From Dermatophagoides farinae (lineage: Eukaryota > Arthropoda > Arachnida > Sarcoptiformes > Pyroglyphidae), in contig NC_134686.1 of the NCBI RefSeq assembly GCF_024713945.1, forward strand, positions 310,001-374,000: DNA of 64,000 nucleotides. Reading direction: 5' to 3'. The position numbers and the translations under genes were made by a program. Shown piece by piece: positions 41,101-52,576 of the stretch. Position 1 is the first letter of the stretch. Every line of letters starts with the position of its first letter. The notes below the pieces were generated by a model, which saw nothing but the letters and a program-made list of their open reading frames with translations, was not told the origin of the DNA and ran no database searches.

Positions 41101-42383
41101 ATGCATCATCCAAATGCAATTGTTAATCATCACCATGTTCCAAATTCATTATCAACAACACAGCAGCAGAAATCACCAATTATTAATCATAATGATGGAA
41201 CGAATAATTGTTATTTAAATTTTCAAAATACAAATGGTGGAAACCATTCGAATTATGCCCCCCAAAGCCTTAATCCACGAATCAAGAATTTTATAGCAGC
41301 TCAACAGCAGCAGCAGCAATTTCAATGTTCACAATCAGTATCTACTAACAACAATGCACCATTGTTGAGTCATTATTTGACACAAACATCGAGCACAGTA
41401 ACCACCAATAGTAATAGTTCAACAGCAACTACAACTAATGGCCATCATCATTACAATAATAACGGCGCTGGTCACCATCATCATAATCCATTCATAGAAC
41501 ATCATCATCATCATCATCATTCTAATTTTGATGATACAAATGGCAATACTATCTCTGGTAATCCATTTATTAATATACATCATCCGTCGCCGTTGTCGCC
41601 ATCATCTTCGGCGGCTGCAAATTTTTCCACTAATAGCAATTTGACGTACGTAAAATAATGTTTCAAACAAAAAAAAAATGGGAAAAAAACAATAAAGATT
41701 TTGTGTTATTTTTGTTGTTCTTAACTTTTACTAAACAAAAAAAAATGGATTTTTTATTTATTAATGTATATCACCCCTTTTTTTAAAAAAAAATTTTGTA
41801 TTTACACAATAATTCGCTTTAAAATTCCAATTAAATCCAAACCAATACTATCGATAGTTATAATCGAAATAATCGACTGTTTGTGTTTTGTTTCTTCCTT
41901 TCCTCCTTTTTTTTATTTTGAAATTTTATTCAAATTTTTCAGATCATCATTTATTGGTTCGAACAGCAACAGCAGCAGCAACAACAACAACGCTAATATT
42001 TGCCCAATAATCAAACCCGATCCTGGAGCATTTACAACAGCTTCTGACCTATTCAGCCCAAACGATATGAATTTAACCGCCGATCCATATTGGTTATTCG
42101 CTGATGTAAATAATCCATTAAGTTTAGCTCTTGGCAATGATCTGGTATGTTGTTTGTTTGCCAATTACGTACGTGGAATCGAATTAAACTTTTTCCATTA
42201 TGACAGAATCCTTTTCTTCGTTCAACATCGGCATCATCGTCATCATCATCAACAATGACTATAAAAGAACCACCAACACCAACAAATCTTTCATCTGTTT
42301 CATCATCATCATCTGCGATCATCAACAATTCATCCATGATCAATGTTCAATCATCAAAATATTCATTATTACAACCTCGATGA
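38157..42383 (+). CDS. PIAS-family SUMO E3 ligase, ten exons, frame break in exon 1
   Basis: SUMO-protein ligase and transcription coregulator, nuclear. Exons: 38157-38872, 38930-39105, 39178-39394, 39467-39540, 39600-39760, 39835-39944, 40003-40269, 40334-41645, 41943-42144, 42207-42383. All later junctions are GT...AG with matching phases. A PINIT domain (exons 1-3) is followed by KVSLLCP and the SP-RING in exon 5 (HCDHVHCFD then WKCPICK, then LIIDG). A SUMO-interacting motif IEWITIDSSDDD lies in exon 7. Exons 8-10 encode a long Asn/Ser/His/Gln-rich tail. Exon 1 reads in one frame to about 38456 and in the next from 38458; one extra A in a TCA repeat explains it (error or real mutation). 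With that base skipped the product is 1136 residues. No N-terminal SAP domain was found; it may lie on an unseen upstream exon or be lost. Confidence 0.9.
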
Positions 42384-42458
42384 TATATTAATTAAGGATT
42401 TTATTATTTATACCATTTGTTCTATTTGAAATTAATTAACGAAATGTGAATCGACAAA

Positions 42459-42464
42459 AATAAA
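42459..42464 (+). terminator. Poly(A) signal of PIAS
   Basis: AATAAA 76 bases after the PIAS TGA. The minus-strand candidate signal of the convergent b561 gene (42400-42405) lies inside this 3' UTR, so the two 3' ends probably overlap. Confidence 0.5.
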
Positions 42465-42595
42465 AATTTGTTGTGTTTTTAATATTTTTTTGTTGTTGTT
42501 GTTGTTGTAAATTTGTAAGAGAGACTACTAATTCTACAGAAAAAAAACAATGTGCGTCTAGTCTATGAAGATTATTTTGTTTAGTAACTTGACTA

Positions 42596-45097
42596 CTAAG
42601 TGATTGTAATCGATTTTAACAATGAAGATGATGTCGAATATTTTTGTGTATTTTCACAAACAGAAATCCTAGGTGATTTAAGTGAATCTTGCACATCACT
42701 TCGACTTCGACGACGACGACGATGATGACGATGACGATTATTTTTTTCTGGACTTAGACTACGAACATCATCATCACTTTTTAATGATAATCGTGATCTT
42801 TCATCTGGATTATTAAATACACCGCTAGCATCCATTTGTTGCATTGCATTATCAACGGCCATTTGTACTTGTTTTTCAAATTCAATAGTTTCCGATGATC
42901 GATAACGTTGTCGTGCGATTAAATAGGCCATGAAACCAACATAAATGATTAAAAATATTGAAGCAATATTTGTCAATAATCTTGGTGATGATGGATTGCC
43001 TGTTGTACTATGTTCCAAATCAGATGGTATACCATTGAAAATATCTTCAAATTGATTCAGACCCAACAGACATGTGATCGATGCCATAACTAAACAACCA
43101 AGACCAATCATACGAACATAGAATATTGATTTACTGATTCGATTCAGAAATTTTTGTCGTTCATTTTCTTTTTTTGGTTCATGTCTACTATAAAGATAGA
43201 TATTACCAGCCAAATATGTAAGAAATAAAATAATCGTCATTAAACCAAACCAAGAATGCATTGATTGCATATGTGACTTTTCCTTTTTAGCGTGCCAATA
43301 AATCGTGATAAAAGTTCCAGTTAATTGCAATACTAACGTTCCAATTAATAATGGTAATCGACATATATTGGTTAATTGTCTGGATGTAACCATTACTAAT
43401 GCTAAAGAATCAACAAGTAAAAGTTTAGTTAATTAATAATGAGAAAAAAAAGAAGGATGAATATTCTACTTACAATTGGCTAGAAATAAAATTAGACCGA
43501 TAAACATAAATAGTGGATGATAATTCAATGAATGTTCGAGGATTTCGTATGGGAAGCCACCAAAATGTTGAATGATCAATGAACAAAATAGTACCAGAAG
43601 AATGGAAGCTAATATTTGCGAAAGAATATAAATGATACAATTATGAATCAAAGATTCTTTCTCAATGGCAATGTTATCGGATAATTTTGATCCAGTTGAT
43701 GTGACAATTTTTGCTTTAACTTTTTCCACTACTGGTTCACCGGAAATATTTTTATGCACTTCTCTTATGACTGTAACACGATCATTATGACTAGTTGATG
43801 ATCTAGCAGTGGTGCTATCATCATCGTTGGTTGTAAATGTTTGTGCTGCTGTTGGATCAGATTTCATTGTTTCAGTAATTGATGATTTTTCCAATAATAA
43901 TGGAGATGTTGTTGGTGATAATTTTGATGGTTGTCGTACGATTATTAATTCTTCTTTTTCCACACTCATAATAGGAGGAGGAAGTGCAGGTTTCGGGCCA
44001 GATTGTTGCTCTTTCACCACCATCATCATCGGTGGTGCTGCTGCAGTAGTTTTGTCATTATTCAAATTTAAATTTTGTTTCTTCAATGACGATCGTCTAC
44101 TATTTGTTCGTTTAATAGAAACACTTTTCAATGATTCATTCATGTTTTTCATCGAATGTGTAAGACGTTTGATACTTTTAGATTTTGATTTTAAACTTGG
44201 TTTAGAACGTGGTTTATTAGTACTACTACTTTTGGGCCGTTGCTGTATAGCAGTAGTAGTGGGTACTACTGTGTTATTATTAATTTTTATTGTTGAATTT
44301 TTTAAACTTTTTTTAGATGCTGATGATGTTTTCAATAATCTTCTTTCTCCTGATGATTGTCGTTTTGGTTTCAGTGATGAACTGAGTGATTTTCGTTTAG
44401 ATTTTGATGAAACACGACGAATAATTGAACTTTTTTCACCACCACCACTTTTACTAGAAATTGATGGTGATGGTGGTGGTGGTGGTGGTGGTCGAAGTGG
44501 AGATTTTTTCGTCAAAACAACTGGAGCTGCTTTGATTATGGCCAGCGGAGGAGGTGGTGGTGGTTTACGTTCAAATTTTATCATTTCTTGTTCTGGAAAA
44601 GTTTGTTTTGATTTTACTTGAATGGTTTTATTATTGTTGATGGTATTTTCTGGTTTCAATGTTATTGATAAAGTTTCCGCTATCGACTTGGATTCTGTTT
44701 CATCACTTGTTTTTTCAAATGAAATAGAATTTGATCGTGGAATACCAAATCCAAGTTTTGATGATAACAATGGTTCCAATTGCTTTGTTGTTGTTATTGT
44801 TGTCGTTCGTGGTAATGATTTATATTTTATTTTAAACTTTGTTGCTACTTTTGCAACAGGTTGTTGTTGTTGTTGTTGTGTTGTTGAAGTTTTTATCTCA
44901 CAAGTATCGCTGGTTAAACTTCGTATAGTCGTCGGTTCATCAAACGTTTCAGACATTTTCGATGCTGATGATGATGATGATGATGATAATGGTGTTATTA
45001 TTGGAATTTTTATTATCGATTCCTTTTTATGTATCGACGACGATAGTTCGTGTTCAACATCCATTTCTAATGTTTTCCTCATATTGTTTGGATTCAT
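42596..45097 (-). CDS. Divergent cytochrome b561 paralogue with long low-complexity N-terminus
   Basis: Exons 45097-43474 and 43401-42596, joined in phase 1 inside LAN|S; 809 residues. The start is the first ATG of the frame (MNPNNMRKTLEM); 24 upstream in-frame codons lack ATG. Residues 1 to about 480 are Ser/Thr/Lys-rich with poly-Pro stretches. The core has six membrane segments: TM2 NYHPLFMFIGLILFLAN, TM3 ending ITIYWH, TM4 MQSMHSWFGL, TM5 VRMIGLGCLV...TCLLGL. Family members move electrons from ascorbate across membranes with two hemes held by four His. Here the TM2 (HP) and TM4 (HSWFG) His remain; the TM3 and TM5 heme His are replaced (Arg and Val by spacing). The C-terminal tail has an Arg/His cluster. 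It is head-to-head with its paralogue. Confidence 0.8.
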
Positions 45098-45508
45098 ATT
45101 ATTCGAAGAATTCTTTTTATTCTTATTTTTCGATATTTTTCTTATCAATAATTGATAAAACGATGTCAAATATCGATTAAATAAATTGGATAAAATTTGT
45201 AGAGCAATTACGGCGAATCAAATACAAATAAATTGACATAGGAATAAAACTTTATGACCAATTTACAAACAAGTAATTCGATATTTATCGATTGAAATTT
45301 TTCCATTCTTTACATCCGAATTCGCGAATTTTTTTCCAATTGATAATCGAATTATTTTTAATCTCGAAACATTAAAAAAATGCTTTGTCGAGAATGAATT
45401 CATTTCATCATTTTTCTTTGTTTGAGTTTCAACACCATCAAACAAACAAACAAACAAAAAACAATAAGTTTCAACAGCTGTTTTTTGATCTGTGATAAAC
45501 CCGGACAA
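45098..45508. promoter_or_regulatory. Shared 411-bp spacer between head-to-head b561 paralogues
   Basis: Separates two divergent start codons of paralogous genes, so it is a likely bidirectional promoter. AT-rich; no TATA box or initiator can be assigned with confidence. Confidence 0.4.
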
Positions 45509-46744
45509 ATGTCACCGCCAAATTCTCCTCCATCATCATCACCACCACCACCATCACCATCATCACCAGCACAGGAGGATGATAATGAGGCTATTGTCAC
45601 CGTAACGGATACTACAACTGAACCGCCAATCAAATCATCATTGGATCTAAATAGTTCTCGAAAAAGAAAAAGAAAAAAATCAGCCTCACCATCACGACGG
45701 CAAATGATACGTTCAACACCAATTGAAAAAATTAAAATTCGTGCCAAAATCAACCAAGAAAATAATAATCATGTTGATGCCACCGATGGATTGAATTGTC
45801 TTTTATATTTTCTTGCACAATTTTTTGCATTGATCATCCTAAGTTTATTGGCTTGTTGGCTGATTGAATATTTTGGTGGATTTAGTTTGATTCCAAATGA
45901 TAATGATGGTGATGGTTATAATTATGTCGATAGAATTATCAATTTTCATCCGTTGATTATGACATTTAGTATGATTTTTACATTGGCCAATTGTAAGTTG
46001 TAAAATTGTGATTGCTCAAATTTTCATAAATTCTAATTCAGTTTATTATTATATATTCTAGCCATATTATTTATAAATTCATCAAAAAAACTCACCAATG
46101 CACGGCTATTTCTGATTGTAATGACATTTTTAATCGGTTTTATTGGATCAGGCATTACAATCTATTGGCATTTTAAAATGAACTATCCCCATCTACAATC
46201 AATGCATTCATGGTTTGGCATATTAACATGGTTGATGATTTGTTTCTATATTTCATATATAATTTATGTTTATGATAATAATCAAGATCTAAATGAACGT
46301 CAACGTACGGATATGGTATTTGCGGTTCGTTTATTTGGCATTGCTACGTTAATTATTGCCGGAACTACTTGTTTATTGGGTTTGAATCAACTATTATCAA
46401 TGACAAATATAGTGACAAAAAATTCTACTACATTGGAATCATCCGAAATAGAATCATTAATGATGATAAATAATTCATCATCGATTGAATTGAATGCTGC
46501 TACTAAACTACGTTCACAAGCAAATCTTTTAGCCAATAGTATTGCAATGTTTATGATTCTTTACATTCTAATAATGATGTATATTATCGTACGGTTACGA
46601 TATAAACCACGTGGCAATGTACGACGACAACGAATGGAAAGACAAATACGACAAACTATTGAACGTGCTATGCTTACAATTGATCCAGAAGATGAAACTA
46701 GATCCAATAATAATTCACCGCCATTATTTTCACCACCAACATGA
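45509..46744 (+). CDS. Divergent cytochrome b561 paralogue
   Basis: Exons 45509-45992 and 46062-46744, 388 residues, with the single intron at the same place and phase (after LAN) as in the minus-strand neighbour, showing common origin. The start is the ATG giving MSPPNSPPSSS; the upstream part of the frame has no ATG. A Pro/Ser-rich N-terminus and a KRKRKK cluster precede six membrane segments. TM2 keeps the heme His (NFHPLIM) and TM4 keeps QSMHSWFG. At the TM3 heme position there is Arg (TNARLFLIV) and at TM5 Val (FAVRLFGIA), the same changes as in the paralogue. Likely a membrane redox protein with one heme, or a non-redox derivative. AATAAA follows 10 bases after the stop. Confidence 0.82.
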
Positions 46745-46753
46745 GATGATAGA

Positions 46754-46768
46754 AATAAAAACTTTATT
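46754..46768. terminator. Back-to-back poly(A) signals of convergent genes
   Basis: AATAAA on + at 46754-46759 for the b561 gene and AATAAA on - (TTTATT on +) at 46763-46768 for galectin, 3 bases apart. The stop codons of the two genes are only 75 bases apart. Confidence 0.5.
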
Positions 46769-46819
46769 AAGTAATACAATCAATAGAGAATGAAAAAGTT
46801 ATCACAATGGAAATCATTA

Positions 46820-48074
46820 TTATTCTTCTTCAGAACTTGAACTTGATGATGATCCACGATGACCGCCCCAACCTTTATGTGACCAGGATCCTTTATGTTT
46901 GTGCTTGAATGCTTTTCCTAATAATGTAGCTCCTAATGCTGCAGCACCTGCTCCTGCTGCTATTCCAGCAATAGGAATTGCACTTGATTTCTTATGTTTA
47001 TGTTTATGATGTCCATGATGACCACCACCACCACCACTTAGAATATTTCCTGCTACACCCGAAGCAATTCCTGGTACCATTGAATGATGATGTTTTCCAA
47101 ATATTTTTTTTCCGATAGCATTGGCAGCTATACCTCCAGCTACACCTGTTAAAGCACCACCTAACATATTGCCTATTCCACCACTTTTGCTCGGGGATTT
47201 TTGATCATGCGAGGGGGTTGGTGGTGGTGGATATGTGCCACTACCAGTAGGATAAGGTTGATTGGGATAATAGGGAGCTTGAGGATTTCCTGGCATCGGA
47301 GGTTGAGGTGCATAAGCAGGCCCAGGACCGTATTGATCTGGTTGTAGTGGTGGATAAGGTGTTGTGCTCGTTGAATATGGAATATGATGATCTTGTGCAG
47401 GATAAGGAGGAAGTCCACCAATGTTAGAATTAAATCCCGGATTAGAAATATACGGTGGTGGAGCGCCCAATTCTGAAGGTATGTTTGGATATAGACCAGG
47501 ACCGGAAGGACCAGATTGACTGTACCAGATTGAAAATGAATCGATTCGTGCATCACCGGTCAACGAGACGTGAGTGATACGTTCGAATGGTATACGATGT
47601 CTGTATTCAGTAAAATGCTGTCCATTTATAGCTATTCGATATTCAGATGGTTCAACCATTATCATTATTTCGAATGGCGCACCAGGTGCGGTGGGAAAAC
47701 CGCCAAAACTTTCTTCTGGACCCCATTGACCTGCGATTAAAGAATTTCGAATAACACGTGGTGGTGGATTAAAAGCCAAACTTAAATACAAAGCTACATC
47801 ATCACTGAAATTTGTCGAAGGGCCACATTGCAAAGATATAGCCATACTGAGAAATAGAAAACAATTGTTATTACAGTAAATTGAGACAAAAAAACAAATT
47901 TATTATTTACTAATCTGATCCAGGTTGAGAATAACCTTTGGCTCTTATGATTGCACCAGGTTGAAGTTGAGCACTGGTCGGACCACAATAAGGCACGTTC
48001 TATATCGATAGAAATGATTATCTTCATTTAAATGAATCAAGTTTTTTTCGACTTACCGGATAATCAAGATGCAT
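46820..48074 (-). CDS. Single-CRD galectin with Pro-rich linker and Gly/His/Lys-rich tail
   Basis: Exons 48074-48057 (six codons), 47999-47911, 47846-46820; GT...AG, phases consistent, 377 residues. Residues about 12-146 form a galectin carbohydrate-recognition domain: LQPGAIIRAKG, LAFNPPPR, RNSLIAGQWGPEE, GAPFEIMIMVEPSEYRIAING, HFTEYRHRIPFERI. The sugar-binding Arg, Asn, Trp and Glu are present, but the His of the usual HFNPR motif is Ala. Next come a Pro/Tyr-rich linker and a tail with two alanine/glycine helices of glycine-zipper type (GGALTGVAGGIAANAIG; IAGIAAGAGAAALGATLLG) separated by His/Lys clusters, ending in Ser/Glu. No signal peptide, as usual for galectins (unconventional export). 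The linker recalls chimera-type galectins, but C-terminal to the CRD. Confidence 0.9.
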
Positions 48075-49295
48075 TTTAATCAAAACAAACAAAAATTGGT
48101 AAATTTCATAAAAGATAGAATCTCTGTAGATAGATAGATGAATGAATGATAGATGATTTTATTTGTGAAAAATTTCAAGGTAACCGGGAAAATTTGGCAA
48201 ATAATTGCATCAGGAAGAATTTCAATTTCAAACAAATGATAATGTTGTAAACAAACGATGACATGATGAGATGGATATAGAGATTTTTTTGTTGTTGTTG
48301 TTGTTGTTTGTGAGTTGCTCACATCTGCTCTTTCAATCGACGATTGATGACGCCCTAACAAAAATTTTTTCAAGGAAATTCTACAAGTTTTTTTTATTTC
48401 GTTTCTCTTTTTCATGACAAATGACAATTGGAAACAAACAAACAAAACAATTACATAATTCAAAAAAAAAAAATGAAAGTGAAATAGAGAAAGATTCAAA
48501 CAAAATAAATTTGGATCAAAATTTTCCAGATCGACATTGATCTAATTCAACAAAAAGTGTATATGATGTGATGATCCATTTATTCACCTGTAAATGTCCT
48601 AGTGATCCAAATTGAGAGCCGAATTTTTATTGAATTTGACTTTGACCTGTTTTGAGATATATAAAGAACGAAATTTATTTTTTTTCGCAAAAGTATTTCG
48701 TTGACCGAGATGAGAAAGTGGAAAAAAAATAGAAAACTCAAATTCAAATTTAGATTTGAACAAAGAGATTTTTCTTCATTATTATTTATATTATATTCTA
48801 AGAAAAGAGAGTGGTCAAAACACATTATTATAAATGGAAATTCATCATCATCATCATCATCGTCAGAAAAATGATCTGATTTAATGTTTGGTTGTCCTAA
48901 AATTTTCCACTGTTGACACAGAAAACAATCTACAATGGCCTAGATTATAACTTTCTCCAACCGAGATATATGTAGATAGATAGAGATAAATAAAGTTTTT
49001 CCATCATTATTTTAGGTAATCGCTTTGTCTCTCCATTGGAAGAATTTACTGATCATTCAAAGAGAAAAAAATTATGAAAAGAAAAGGGTCAATTACACAT
49101 AACCAATTTCATGACATTTTATTGTGGTAAATTATTTCCTCGAAGTGTGGCGTTTGTTTTTTCTTTTCAATAATCACGTCATGTTAAATGCCGATGATAA
49201 CAACGAACAGAGCCGTCGCAAAGTGTCGCTTGGGTACGTACTACTCATGTTACTAGATTATTTTTAGTGTGGCAACAAGATAAACAACAAGCGAA
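48075..49295. other. Divergent spacer between galectin and SDR gene A
   Basis: AT-rich 1.2 kb between two divergent starts, with (GTT)n and (CAT)n tracts. Open frames on the minus strand are Phe/Lys-rich and show no family. Must hold both promoters; none can be pinpointed. Confidence 0.4.
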
Positions 49296-50455
49296 ATGCT
49301 CATCTTATTATTATTACCGGTTTTTGGTTTATTTATCTGGTGGTGGTACCATTTAGATTGTGATCTTGAAACATATATTGCCCTGAAATTTGGACGATCA
49401 ATCGGTATTTTTGAATTTATTTTTCTTTTCTTCTGATTTTATCGACATTTTATTTTGTCTGTTTGTTTGTTTGCCAGATACATTACAAGGTAAAACTATA
49501 TGGATAACTGGTGCTTCATCAGGAATCGGTGAAGGTCTAGCCTATGTTCTAGCCTCGGTTGGTTGTAAATTGGTATTATCAGCAACGAATGAATCAAAAC
49601 TTCAAGATGTTGCCAAACGTTGTGTTTGTAAGTGGTAGATTAGATTTAGTATTGTTTCCTTTCTTCATTAATTTGATTTTCATTTTCAGCAATTGGAAAA
49701 TATGATTCCAAAAATGTATTGGTGTTGCCATTCAACATTACGGATTCGGAATGTCACCAGAAGATGCTTGATAAAGTTTTACAACATTTTAATAAGGTAA
49801 AATTATTCTTGATGATGATGGGACAATCAATTGTCATTTTTTTTATCTGGTTGAAAATCACCTATAGTTGGACATTCTGATCAATAATGCTGGACGTAGT
49901 CAGAGAGCATCGTTCATTCAAATTGAACCTGAAGTTGATAAACAATTGTTCGATATCAATGTTTTTGGCCTGGTCAATTTGACTAGAGTTGTGCTACGTT
50001 ATTTTTTTGAACAAAATATTGATGGTCAATTTGGTGTGACAAGCAGTACGGCTGGTCTTCTTGGTGTACCGTTTTCAGCTTCCTATACAGGTTCGAAACA
50101 TGCTTTACATGGATATTTTGAATGTCTTCGAACTGAACTTGGTCGTCGAACAATCTCGATTACAATGTTTTGTGTTGGTCCAGTGTTTTCGAATCTATTG
50201 GAAAAAGCATTCACTGGTGAAACTGGAAAAGTTGTCGGCGGTAAACAACCAGTCCAAAGTAGCCGAAAATTATCAAGTGAACGTTGTGGATATCTGATGG
50301 CTGTAGCATTGGCCAATCGAATCGATCAATCATGGATCTCGTTACAGCCGGTACTTACTATTCATTATTTGGCCGTTTATTTTCCACAAATTTTTCGTAA
50401 AGTTTTTCCATTCTTTTTCAATGAAAAAAGAAGTCAAGAATTTCGTGATGGTTAA
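49296..50455 (+). CDS. Short-chain dehydrogenase/reductase, DHRS7-like, copy A
   Basis: NAD(P)(H)-dependent oxidoreductase anchored in the ER membrane by an N-terminal segment (MLILLLLPVFGLFIWWW). Exons 49296-49404, 49478-49627, 49690-49796, 49868-50455; 317 residues. Rossmann motif ITGASSGIGE, LDILINNAG, catalytic Ser in VTSSTAG, and YTGSK with Tyr195 and Lys199. The substrate is unknown; DHRS7 relatives reduce steroids and retinoids, which is family knowledge only. Its first three introns match copy B in position and phase. AATAAA at 50486-50491. The next gene starts 162 bases after the stop, a clear tandem duplication. Confidence 0.93.
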
Positions 50456-50485
50456 ATTGTTGATTTATTGATATAAATCGTGGAA

Positions 50486-50491
50486 AATAAA
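50486..50491 (+). terminator. Poly(A) signal of SDR copy A
   Basis: AATAAA 31 bases after the TAA of copy A, well before the copy B start at 50617. Confidence 0.6.
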
Positions 50492-50616
50492 TTTTTTTTT
50501 ATTTGATGATAATAACATCTCAAGATTATTTGAATCAAAATTTATTATTATAAACATTCATAAACATCGTTTTTGCTTTCATTATTCAATTTGTTTACTG
50601 CAAAATAAATGACAAG

Positions 50617-51799
50617 ATGTTATTTTTAATTGTTTTTCTATTGGTTTTTGTCTATTTTTTATGGCAATTTTCTCAACTTGATCATGATCTTGAAATTTTG
50701 TGGGCATTGAAATTCGGAAAATCAATTAGTTAGTTGAATTTAATGTTAATGTTAAATTTCAATTTATTGTTGTTGTTGTTATTGTTATTTAGGTACATTT
50801 AAAGGAAAGGTGATCTGGATAACCGGAGCATCATCCGGTATTGGTGAACATTTAGCATATGTTCTAGCTACTACTGGTGCTAAATTAATTCTGTCTGGTA
50901 GAAATGAATCAAAATTGAAAGAAGTGGCCGCACAATGTGTTTGTGAGTATTGTTGATGAATTGATAAAGTTAACGAATAATCTCTTTTAGCCATCGGTAA
51001 TTATGACGAAACCAACGTAATGGTCTTGTCATTTGATATTATCGATCGTCAATGTCATCAGAAAATGTTTGACAAAGTTTTACACCATTTCAATCGAGTA
51101 AGTGTTTGATTGTTGGTAAATGATAAAACTGAACGCTTTGGCTTTTGTTCAAGTTGGATATTTTAGTCAATAATGCTGGACGTGCACAACGTGCTTGGTT
51201 TGCAGAAATTGATTCCGAAATCGATCATCAATTATTCGAAGTGAATGTATTTGGTTTAATCAATTTAACAAGAATTGTTCTGAAATATTTTCTTGAACAT
51301 AATCCTAATGGTCAATTTGGTGTAACTAGTAGTACTGCTGGTATTATTGGTTCACCATTTGTATCATCATATGCGGCATCTAAACATGCTCTGCATGTAA
51401 GTTTCATTCATTGATTTGTTTGATATTTTAATCCTTTCATCACCATTTTTCAAGGGATATTTTGAAAGTTTACGCAATGAATTAGGTCGTAAAGGTATTG
51501 GAATAACATTGTTTTGTGTTGGACCAACATTTTCCAATATTCTTTATAATGCATTTACGGGTAAACCCGGTGAAATCGCTCGGCAAATTCAACCACGTAC
51601 AAGTAATCGTATGACCACCGATCGTTGTGCCTATTTGATGGCCTGTGCATTAGCAAATAAAATAGATCAAGCCTGGATCGCTAGACATCCAATTTTGCTG
51701 ACACATTATGTATCACAATATATGCCCCAATTGTTTAGAAAAATTGCACCTAAATATTTTTCTGAAAGAATGATTAGACAATTACGAGATTTGAATTGA
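50617..51799 (+). CDS. Short-chain dehydrogenase/reductase, DHRS7-like, copy B
   Basis: Tandem paralogue of copy A. Exons 50617-50728, 50793-50942, 50991-51097, 51154-51396, 51455-51799; 318 residues. N-terminal membrane anchor (MLFLIVFLLVFVYFLW), ITGASSGIGE, LDILVNNAG, VTSSTAG, and YAASK with Tyr196 and Lys200, so the catalytic set is complete. Exons 2 and 3 have exactly the lengths of copy A (150 and 107). The extra intron 51397-51454 follows SKHALH, where copy A is continuous: one gain or one loss after duplication. ATTAAA occurs just after the TGA. The stop of the convergent DPH6 gene lies 24 bases further. Confidence 0.93.
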
Positions 51800-51823
51800 A
51801 AAAAAAATTAAAACATTTTATTA

Positions 51824-52576
51824 TTATTCCAAATGCATTCGAATTGGTTTTAAATATGATACAGATGCTATTTGATCATCATGGCCATCATCGACAACGT
51901 GATATTCATCGATGATGATTTTTTTATTTTTAAACATTGGACATCCAATGGTCATTGATTCATATTCACCACCTTCACCACAAACATTAAGTTGATATTT
52001 CTGATTTAATTGAACCAATTTTTCATATAAATTATGATCAATTTTTCGTCCTAAATATTGACATGGATTCAAACCTAAAGCGGCAGTTTTTATCAAAATA
52101 GCTTCAATACCAGAATCGATCATTTCCCGTAGTAATTCAGTTTGATCACGTCCCCAAAGTGGTGATAAAAGTTGAATGTCTAATCTTGAACAAACATTTT
52201 CAGCTCTTAATCGCTGATAATTGGAATGAATTGCACCACATGAAACGGCATCAAATTCAATATCATGACGAATATCGGATAGTAATTCATAAAGATCTTC
52301 AACTTCGTCACCAGCAACGGGTGAATTATATTCCATTGCTTGATTTACGGGTTTACCACGAATCACTCGTTGATACAGTGGAACATTCAAAGCTTTTGCT
52401 TGCAGCTCTAAAACATCCTGACCAACAGTCTGATACATATATGAATCGATTTCTTTGCCTGATTCCGATGGTTTTAAATTGGCAATGGCAACCAATTCAT
52501 TGTCTTCATTGGATGCAATTAAATGCATTGCATAACAGGAATCTTTTCCACCACTTAATAATGCAACAAATTTCAT
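51824..52576 (-). CDS. DPH6: Diphthine-ammonia ligase (ATP-binding domain 4 family), intronless
   Basis: Catalyses the last step of diphthamide synthesis on elongation factor 2, amidating diphthine with ATP and ammonia in the cytosol. 250 residues in one exon; the start is the ATG giving MKFVALLSGGKDS, with the PP-loop SGGKDS at 8-13 as in the family. The 50 further in-frame codons upstream are Ile/Phe/Lys-rich and look like 5' UTR. Other signatures: DAVSCGAIHSNYQRLR, SPLWGRDQTELLREM, LGRKID and CGEGGEYESMT. The human protein is about 267 residues. AATAAA on the minus strand (51817-51822) follows one base after the stop. No C-terminal RidA-like domain, unlike the fungal form. Confidence 0.93.
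   Translation of the reverse strand: MKFVALLSGGKDSCYAMHLIASNEDNELVAIANLKPSESGKEIDSYMYQTVGQDVLELQAKALNVPLYQRVIRGKPVNQAMEYNSPVAGDEVEDLYELLSDIRHDIEFDAVSCGAIHSNYQRLRAENVCSRLDIQLLSPLWGRDQTELLREMIDSGIEAILIKTAALGLNPCQYLGRKIDHNLYEKLVQLNQKYQLNVCGEGGEYESMTIGCPMFKNKKIIIDEYHVVDDGHDDQIASVSYLKPIRMHLE

Noticed and set aside
43809-45155. Long plus-strand frames of 270 and 177 codons
   Set aside because: They are antisense to the Ser/Pro-rich exon of the minus-strand b561 gene, whose core is clearly homologous; composition is the mirror of that exon.
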